Part shown: positions 5,661 through 10,148 of the stretch, in pieces
How positions within the stretch are numbered: position 1 is the first letter of the stretch
How the letters are laid out: the number at the start of each line of letters is the position of its first letter
Assembly (NCBI RefSeq): GCF_044582145.1
Contig: NZ_JBDODO010000025.1
Strand: one strand, 5' to 3'
Length of the DNA stretch: 10,148 bases
Source of the DNA: Guyparkeria sp016278265
GTDB taxonomy: Bacteria > Pseudomonadota > Gammaproteobacteria > Halothiobacillales > Halothiobacillaceae
Notes under the pieces: generated by a model
What the model was told of the DNA's origin: nothing
Databases searched by the model: none
Seen by the model: only the letters and a program-made list of their open reading frames with translations
Made by a program: the position numbers and the translations under genes

Positions 5661-7258
5661 GCCCCTTGGATCGTGGGTTGTTGTCGTTCGGTAGTCTCGA
5701 GATAACCAGCGGGCGCATTTGGCCGTCGGTTTGCCCAGGCCTCCAATTGCCGAGCTGTTTCCCTCGGTGCGTACAGGTCGAACACCTTGTGAGCGTGCTG
5801 CACAAAGCGGTGTCTCAATGCCTCTCGGGCCTGCGACTCGCGCTCCCCTTGCTCGCAGTTATCGACGAGAGTCTGGAAATCCCGCTCACAGAACTGCCAG
5901 AAGAGATTTGAGGCTAGCGCCGCTTGCGCACCGGCATACTCAGGCGTGGCATGAAGGTCTGCAAAATAGTTGCGCACACAGCCGTATACGGTGCTTGCGA
6001 GCTTATCCATTCCCTTCATTTCAAGATCGAGGTGGTCGAGCCAGACCGTGCCGAGGTCATCCCCGTCAATCCAGACTGTCGATTCGAGAAAGTCGTCGTC
6101 CTGCTTGGCCGACTGATCGCCCGATGTACTGCTGACCCGAATTCCACCTGTCCAGACGCACAGTCGCTCTTTCCGCTGACTCATTCGTTGAACGCCGACT
6201 CGAAGCGCCATGTTCTCGAAGCCAGCTGTACTTCCACTTTCCAGGAACGAGAGAAAGGCAGGAAGCTCTCTCCAAGGGCGTTTTTCCAGGTTCACGTATT
6301 TCGCTTTCGGCAGCTTGTCGCTCTGATCGAGCATCAGGGTGGGCTCGAACCAGCCCTCGCTGACCTTGGGATACTGAATGCCATCGAGGTAATAGATACC
6401 GCCTTCCTTGAGGTAGACAAACCGCGAGACCCCGACCAGACATCCCTGGTAACTTTCCCTGATGGCCTTGGCCCGCGCGTCCTGCTCGTGAGCGGGCATG
6501 GCTTCCCAGGCAGGACGCCCCACTCCTTCTGTCCACCGGTTCGCCTTTTCAATCTGTGCCTTGGTCAGCATATTCAGCCAGACATCCTTTCGCAGGTCTC
6601 CGGTCACCACGAGCCCGTGCAGCTGACCCACGAATCCTCCAAGACCGGGGCCTGCAGGCGCGCTGTGCTTGTCACTGAGTACGGTGCCGGCAAGGGATGT
6701 CATTCCTCCCTCGACCCGCTTCCCGGCAAAGGCGAAGTTCATCAGGGTCAGGACGAAGAGGGCCTGTTCACCCGAATCCAGCTCCTTTCCCAGCATGGTG
6801 TGGGAGAGCATCGAGTTGTTGTCCGAGGGAAGATCCGGGTAGAAGCCGGCACCGAAGGGCTTCGGTGCGCCTTTCTGTATTTCTTGCTTCCTCTGCCCGG
6901 GCGTCTTGGCCTTCTTCAATCGAGCTTCCGTCCGGGTGGCGACCAGTGACTCCACCGCTGGCATCTGCAGGAAGGGAGCTTCACCGAACAAAAAGAAGCG
7001 GTCACGCCATTTTTCCAGGTAGGCATGGCAGTTCGATGCCAGCCCCTCGGGCCCCATCTTTCGCCAATCGTCCTCGTCTTCGGGCGTGCAGGCGGCCTGG
7101 GCAATGGCAAGGAGCAGCTTCATGACGGCCAACTTGTGAATCGGATTGCCACCCAGTGCGCGGATGTCCGTACGGGAGAAAACCTCTCCGAGCCCCACCC
7201 TGCCGTGGTCCGCGACCGGGATCCACGGCTCGTCGATCAGGTTGTATTCATTACTCAT
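5657..7258 (-). CDS. cse1: Cse1/CasA (Cas8e), Cascade large subunit
   Basis: Product of 533 residues, somewhat longer than E. coli CasA (about 500). The large subunit recognises the PAM in target DNA and recruits Cas3. The N-terminus NLIDEPWIPV (residues 6-15) is the family hallmark. Other family-like segments are FLFGEAPFLQ at 89-98, GLGGFVGQLHGLVVTGDLRKDVWLN at 205-229, and GGIRVSSTSGDQSAKQDDDFLES from 371, which resembles a conserved GG(L/I)(R/K)VSS element. The C-terminal part is helical, as in the four-helix bundle that contacts Cse2. The ATG at 7258 has AAAGGA about ten bases upstream and follows the cas3 stop by six bases. I cannot point to the PAM-reading residues with certainty. Confidence 0.96.
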   Translation of the reverse strand: MSNEYNLIDEPWIPVADHGRVGLGEVFSRTDIRALGGNPIHKLAVMKLLLAIAQAACTPEDEDDWRKMGPEGLASNCHAYLEKWRDRFFLFGEAPFLQMPAVESLVATRTEARLKKAKTPGQRKQEIQKGAPKPFGAGFYPDLPSDNNSMLSHTMLGKELDSGEQALFVLTLMNFAFAGKRVEGGMTSLAGTVLSDKHSAPAGPGLGGFVGQLHGLVVTGDLRKDVWLNMLTKAQIEKANRWTEGVGRPAWEAMPAHEQDARAKAIRESYQGCLVGVSRFVYLKEGGIYYLDGIQYPKVSEGWFEPTLMLDQSDKLPKAKYVNLEKRPWRELPAFLSFLESGSTAGFENMALRVGVQRMSQRKERLCVWTGGIRVSSTSGDQSAKQDDDFLESTVWIDGDDLGTVWLDHLDLEMKGMDKLASTVYGCVRNYFADLHATPEYAGAQAALASNLFWQFCERDFQTLVDNCEQGERESQAREALRHRFVQHAHKVFDLYAPRETARQLEAWANRRPNAPAGYLETTERQQPTIQGA

Positions 7259-7264
7259 GTTGAT

Positions 7265-9871
7265 TCAGTCCTTTCTCCGTTCGGCCTGATAGCCCAGATC
7301 GTGGCGATAGAAGGTCCGGTACTTCTCTTTGGCCGCTTGACCGTCAAGCCCGACCACTTCCCGCGCATCGTTCACCAATCCAATCCGCAACGACGAGGTT
7401 TCCGCTTCCGGATGGCCGAGATAGAAGCAGTTTCCCAGTCCGTACCGCTCCAACAGCCGCACCGGCAGCGCCCGAGGGGCCTGATGCTCGGCCACTCGCA
7501 CTTTCTGTCGCGCCATTTGCACGCTCAGAACCCGCCAGTCACGCCTTTGCAGAACGTGGCGGTCCCATGGAATCCGATGGCGGCTGCCGTCAAGCAGGGT
7601 AACGACCGTCTCACGCGTCTCGGAATGCGAGAAAATATCGCTCAACAGGAGCACCTCGGTGGACTCCATGTCGCTATAACGCGTCCCCGCCTTGTCCTCG
7701 GATTGCGTCTTGCCACCGAGTGAAAGGGCTCCCCGGGCAAGCCGTCTCATGGTCGAGATGCCCGTCTTCCGCCGATTCCCTTCGTGCAGCTCATGAAGTA
7801 ATCGGGCCATCGTCCCGGTTTCTTCCCGAGGCTGATAGGTGGCATCGATCATCGGCCGGATGTCGTCAGGCAGACTGACCTGCTCAAGGCCCTCCCAGGT
7901 GCCAAGGCTTCGGCACAGGACATAGGCGTCGTATACGGACTCAGTGGAATCAAACGCCTTCGGCGGATTCTGGATCGCATCAGTCAGGGTGGGGGCCAGC
8001 ATTGCCGCCTCGCATCGACTCCCGACGGGACGTGGCGTCCCTTCGTGGCGCCATAGACGACCCAGCCGCTGGAACAGCATATCGGTTGGACAGAATCGGG
8101 TGACCATAAAATCGGCATCGATATCCAGGGACTGTTCCAGCACTTGTGTGCCAACGAGGATGCAGCCGGACTGCCGCGACACACCTCGACCATCCCGCCC
8201 GAAACGGCCAACCCAGTCATCCTCGAGGCTTTCCCGATCGGCCACGGTGAAGCGAGAGTGCAGAAGGCCGACTTCGATGCAGGCCTCCCGGCCGCGCGCC
8301 GAGAGCACCCGGAAACGCTCCTGGGCCTCGGCTACGGTGTTCTCGATCCACAGGATGTGCTGCCCGTCGGACGCACGTTGCAGTGCGTCCTCGATGACCG
8401 GAGCCTCTTCCCCATGCCAGGCAAGCCCAACCGGTCGGCTCGGTGGTCTTTCGAGCGGGATCTCCGCACGGTCACCGGCGCCCGGGGCACCGGTCACCAG
8501 CGGATAATCGTCCCGAAGCGCCTCTTCACCGAATAACTGATTGCGTCGTGACCGGGACAAGGTTGCTGTCAGGATGATGACCGTGCATCCCGCCTCACGG
8601 AGAAAGGCGACCAGCTCATCGAGCAATGTCCCCGTGTATGCGTCGTAGGTGTGAACCTCGTCGAGAATCACCACCTTGCCCGCCAGGCCGAACGCCCGAA
8701 CGAAACCATGCTTGACGTTCATCACGGCCATCAATGCCTGGTCGAGGGTGCCCACCGCGAACGGGAATAACAGTCCGCGCTTCGCTTGGCTGAACCAGGA
8801 GCCACCCGGGCGCCCCTCCTCACCCATTTCCGACTCCACCAGCCAGGCCCCGCTGTGAAGAAGCATGGCATGTGCCATGGGATCACCCGGCTCCAAGACC
8901 TTTTCAAGAAAACGCCGGAGTCGGCCATGAATCCGGTTGGAGGTCAGCTGGGTCGGGAGCGCAAAATAGATACCGGTTGCCTTGCCGGCGGCCAGCTGTC
9001 GGTAGGCTGCATACAAGGCCGCCTCCGTCTTGCCCATTCCCATCGGAGCTTCGAGCAGATACACGCCCGGACCTTCGACCGCATCTGCAAGCCGGACCTG
9101 TGCCTGATTGGCGCTGAAGGGAAATATGTCCTCGAATGCCAGCCCCTTTTTGATGGAGAACGGTATGAAACCTGAGTCATGAACGGCCTGATCCACCCTT
9201 CCTTCCCACGAATCTGACGGATCATCGAAGTGTTGACCGGAGCCAATCCAGTCCGCGACTGTGGTCAGGCCCGCAAGAACGCGGGCCTGAACGGGATTGA
9301 CGTGCTCCGGCCAGTCAGAGGCCATCCTCTCCTTGAGCGCCTCGACCAGCGCTTCGCGCTCACATTGCCAAGCCTGACCGCCAAACGACTCTTCATCTCC
9401 AGACCGGCCCTCGACCTGGGGTGAATAGCCGTGATGCTGGCCGAGGATTTCCGGAATAGGTGACGACGCTCCCATGCTGGCTGCGGCACACTGGCTAACG
9501 CCGGCATGCCCACCCCAGTTTCTCTCGATGTCGGGAGAAACGCCTGCGACGGCTCCAGCCAAGTCAGGACCCACCCCGCAAGCGGGATCGAGTGCGCGCA
9601 GGATCTTGGCAACAAACGTTGGTGAAACTTTTCCTATGTCATGAGCACCCGCCACCAAACAGGCCCCGGGCGGAAACAACAGCTCTCTTAACTCCCTCGG
9701 AAACATTTCCTCAAGCCGCGCGGCCACCGCCCCGACTGCCAGACAATGATCCAAAACACTGCGCCCGGCACACGTACGCCCCAATCGATCTGTGTAAGTT
9801 TTCGCAGGGCACTGGGAGAAGATCCCATGAGGGACCTCCACAGCTACGCTATTTTTACCCCTTCGGCGCAT
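7265..9871 (-). CDS. cas3: Cas3, HD nuclease-helicase
   Basis: Product of 868 residues; recruited by Cascade to nick and then processively degrade target DNA. The HD nuclease comes first: H42 (LDHCLAVG), H77-D78 (AHDIGK), H122 (GHAG) and H146-H147 (QHHG), a full metal-binding set. The SF2 helicase follows: Walker A APMGMGKTEAA from 275 (K281), DEVH at 404-407, TAT at 435-437, GTQVLEQSLDID at 574-585 and QRLGRLWRH at 601-609. The length is normal for fused Cas3 and no motif is lost. The ATG at 9871 has AAAGGA eight bases upstream. It is the first gene of the operon; no confident promoter could be placed upstream of it. Confidence 0.97.
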   Translation of the reverse strand: MRRRGKNSVAVEVPHGIFSQCPAKTYTDRLGRTCAGRSVLDHCLAVGAVAARLEEMFPRELRELLFPPGACLVAGAHDIGKVSPTFVAKILRALDPACGVGPDLAGAVAGVSPDIERNWGGHAGVSQCAAASMGASSPIPEILGQHHGYSPQVEGRSGDEESFGGQAWQCEREALVEALKERMASDWPEHVNPVQARVLAGLTTVADWIGSGQHFDDPSDSWEGRVDQAVHDSGFIPFSIKKGLAFEDIFPFSANQAQVRLADAVEGPGVYLLEAPMGMGKTEAALYAAYRQLAAGKATGIYFALPTQLTSNRIHGRLRRFLEKVLEPGDPMAHAMLLHSGAWLVESEMGEEGRPGGSWFSQAKRGLLFPFAVGTLDQALMAVMNVKHGFVRAFGLAGKVVILDEVHTYDAYTGTLLDELVAFLREAGCTVIILTATLSRSRRNQLFGEEALRDDYPLVTGAPGAGDRAEIPLERPPSRPVGLAWHGEEAPVIEDALQRASDGQHILWIENTVAEAQERFRVLSARGREACIEVGLLHSRFTVADRESLEDDWVGRFGRDGRGVSRQSGCILVGTQVLEQSLDIDADFMVTRFCPTDMLFQRLGRLWRHEGTPRPVGSRCEAAMLAPTLTDAIQNPPKAFDSTESVYDAYVLCRSLGTWEGLEQVSLPDDIRPMIDATYQPREETGTMARLLHELHEGNRRKTGISTMRRLARGALSLGGKTQSEDKAGTRYSDMESTEVLLLSDIFSHSETRETVVTLLDGSRHRIPWDRHVLQRRDWRVLSVQMARQKVRVAEHQAPRALPVRLLERYGLGNCFYLGHPEAETSSLRIGLVNDAREVVGLDGQAAKEKYRTFYRHDLGYQAERRKD

Positions 9872-10007
9872 ATCCCTAATCCTTTCACGCTCGCCGTCAA
9901 ACTATTCCGGCTTCACCTCACGGTCCGCTGAAACGGGAGACTCTTTACATTTTTTCTTCTGGTTGAAAGACGATCCCTGCCATGTAGGACACCAAGACCC
10001 CGCCTCG

Positions 10008-10020
10008 TTGTTCACAACAA
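10008..10020. repeat. Short inverted repeat upstream of cas3
   Basis: TTGTT-CAC-AACAA is a perfect 5-base palindromic pair with a 3-base centre, about 137-149 bases upstream of the cas3 start. It could be an operator for a dimeric regulator. Short palindromes of this kind also arise by chance. Confidence 0.3.
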
Positions 10021-10063
10021 TGCACTTTAATAAACGAATGCCCTCCTCAGTTCACGTGCCTAG

Positions 10064-10079
10064 GTGTTCGGGTAAACAC
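10064..10079. repeat. Second inverted repeat upstream of cas3
   Basis: GTGTT at 10064-10068 pairs with AACAC at 10075-10079 across six bases. Its half-site GTGTT/AACAC resembles the TTGTT/AACAA arms at 10008-10020, so the two may be related binding sites. There is no T-run after it that would suggest a terminator. Confidence 0.28.
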
Positions 10080-10148
10080 AACCGACCGATGAGGCGGTCG
10101 CTCGATGTTAAGCCGGGACGTGCTGGATCTGGCGATGATGATCCACTC
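10072..10148 (+). pseudogene. Possible interrupted gene fragment, toxin-like, at right edge
   Basis: In one plus-strand frame the bases read VNTTDR, stop (TGA at 10090-10092), GGRSMLSRDVLDLAMMIH and off the window. The SRDVLDLAMM segment resembles, from memory, a conserved piece of AbiEii/AbiGii-type nucleotidyltransferase toxin-family proteins, in which a DRW precedes it. Here TGA would replace the TGG of that W, hinting at a decayed gene. An alternative is a short gene starting at the ATG at 10105. The evidence is under 25 residues, so this is a weak call. Confidence 0.25.

Larger units (their letters stand above)
9872..10148. other. Upstream flank of the cas operon, mostly non-coding
   Basis: This stretch should hold the cas operon promoter, but I find no convincing -35/-10 pair on the minus strand. 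A TTGACG at 9894-9899 (minus strand) has no good -10 partner before the cas3 start. Two short inverted repeats lie at 10008-10020 and 10064-10079. A six-T run at 9950-9955 on the plus strand is not preceded by a stable stem. The right end carries a possible degraded coding fragment. Confidence 0.5.

Noticed and set aside
5924..6949. 341-codon plus-strand open frame
   Set aside because: It is antisense to cse1, whose homology is clear; long antisense frames are usual in GC-rich genes. No recognisable family or ribosome site.
9940..9960. Intrinsic terminator at the T-run 9950-9955
   Set aside because: No stable stem precedes the T-run on the plus strand.
10038..10148. Plus-strand open frame MPSSVHVPRCSG running off the edge
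   Set aside because: No ribosome site and unprotein-like composition; a different frame carries the toxin-like segment.

Overview
The window holds an essentially complete type I-E (Cascade) CRISPR-Cas locus. Base composition looks GC-rich. The style of the Cas proteins and repeat suggests a proteobacterium, most likely a gammaproteobacterium, but no housekeeping gene is present to fix the taxonomy. I see no transposase, tRNA or rRNA.

Layout. Positions 1-1405 are a CRISPR array cut by the left window edge: 23 complete, identical 28-base repeats, 23 spacers of 33 bases, and two bases of a 24th repeat. In crRNA sense the array reads leftward on the minus strand. Positions 1406-1455 are a very short, AT-richer leader with a candidate promoter and an IHF-like site. 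Positions 1456-9871 are eight cas genes on the minus strand, packed as one operon. In transcription order they are cas3, cse1 (cas8e), cse2 (cas11), cas6e, cas7e, cas5e, cas1 and cas2. Gene joints range from a 36-base gap to a 23-base overlap. Positions 9872-10148 are the upstream flank: mostly non-coding, with two short inverted repeats and, at the right edge on the plus strand, a possible interrupted gene fragment.

How the parts work together. Cas1 and Cas2 insert new spacers at the leader end (right end of the array). Cas6e cuts the array transcript inside the repeat hairpin. Cse1, Cse2, Cas7e, Cas5e and Cas6e form Cascade around the crRNA, and Cas3 nicks and degrades the bound DNA. The catalytic motifs I could check in Cas1, Cas3 and Cas6e are all present, so the system looks functional.

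Novelty. I do not see an unknown defence system here. The points worth a second look are these: the base just before each 33-base spacer boundary in the crRNA handle is always a pyrimidine, which may report the PAM; the leader is unusually compact; the cas6e position differs from the E. coli order; one spacer encodes a RecT-like peptide; and a possible degraded toxin-like fragment lies upstream of cas3.
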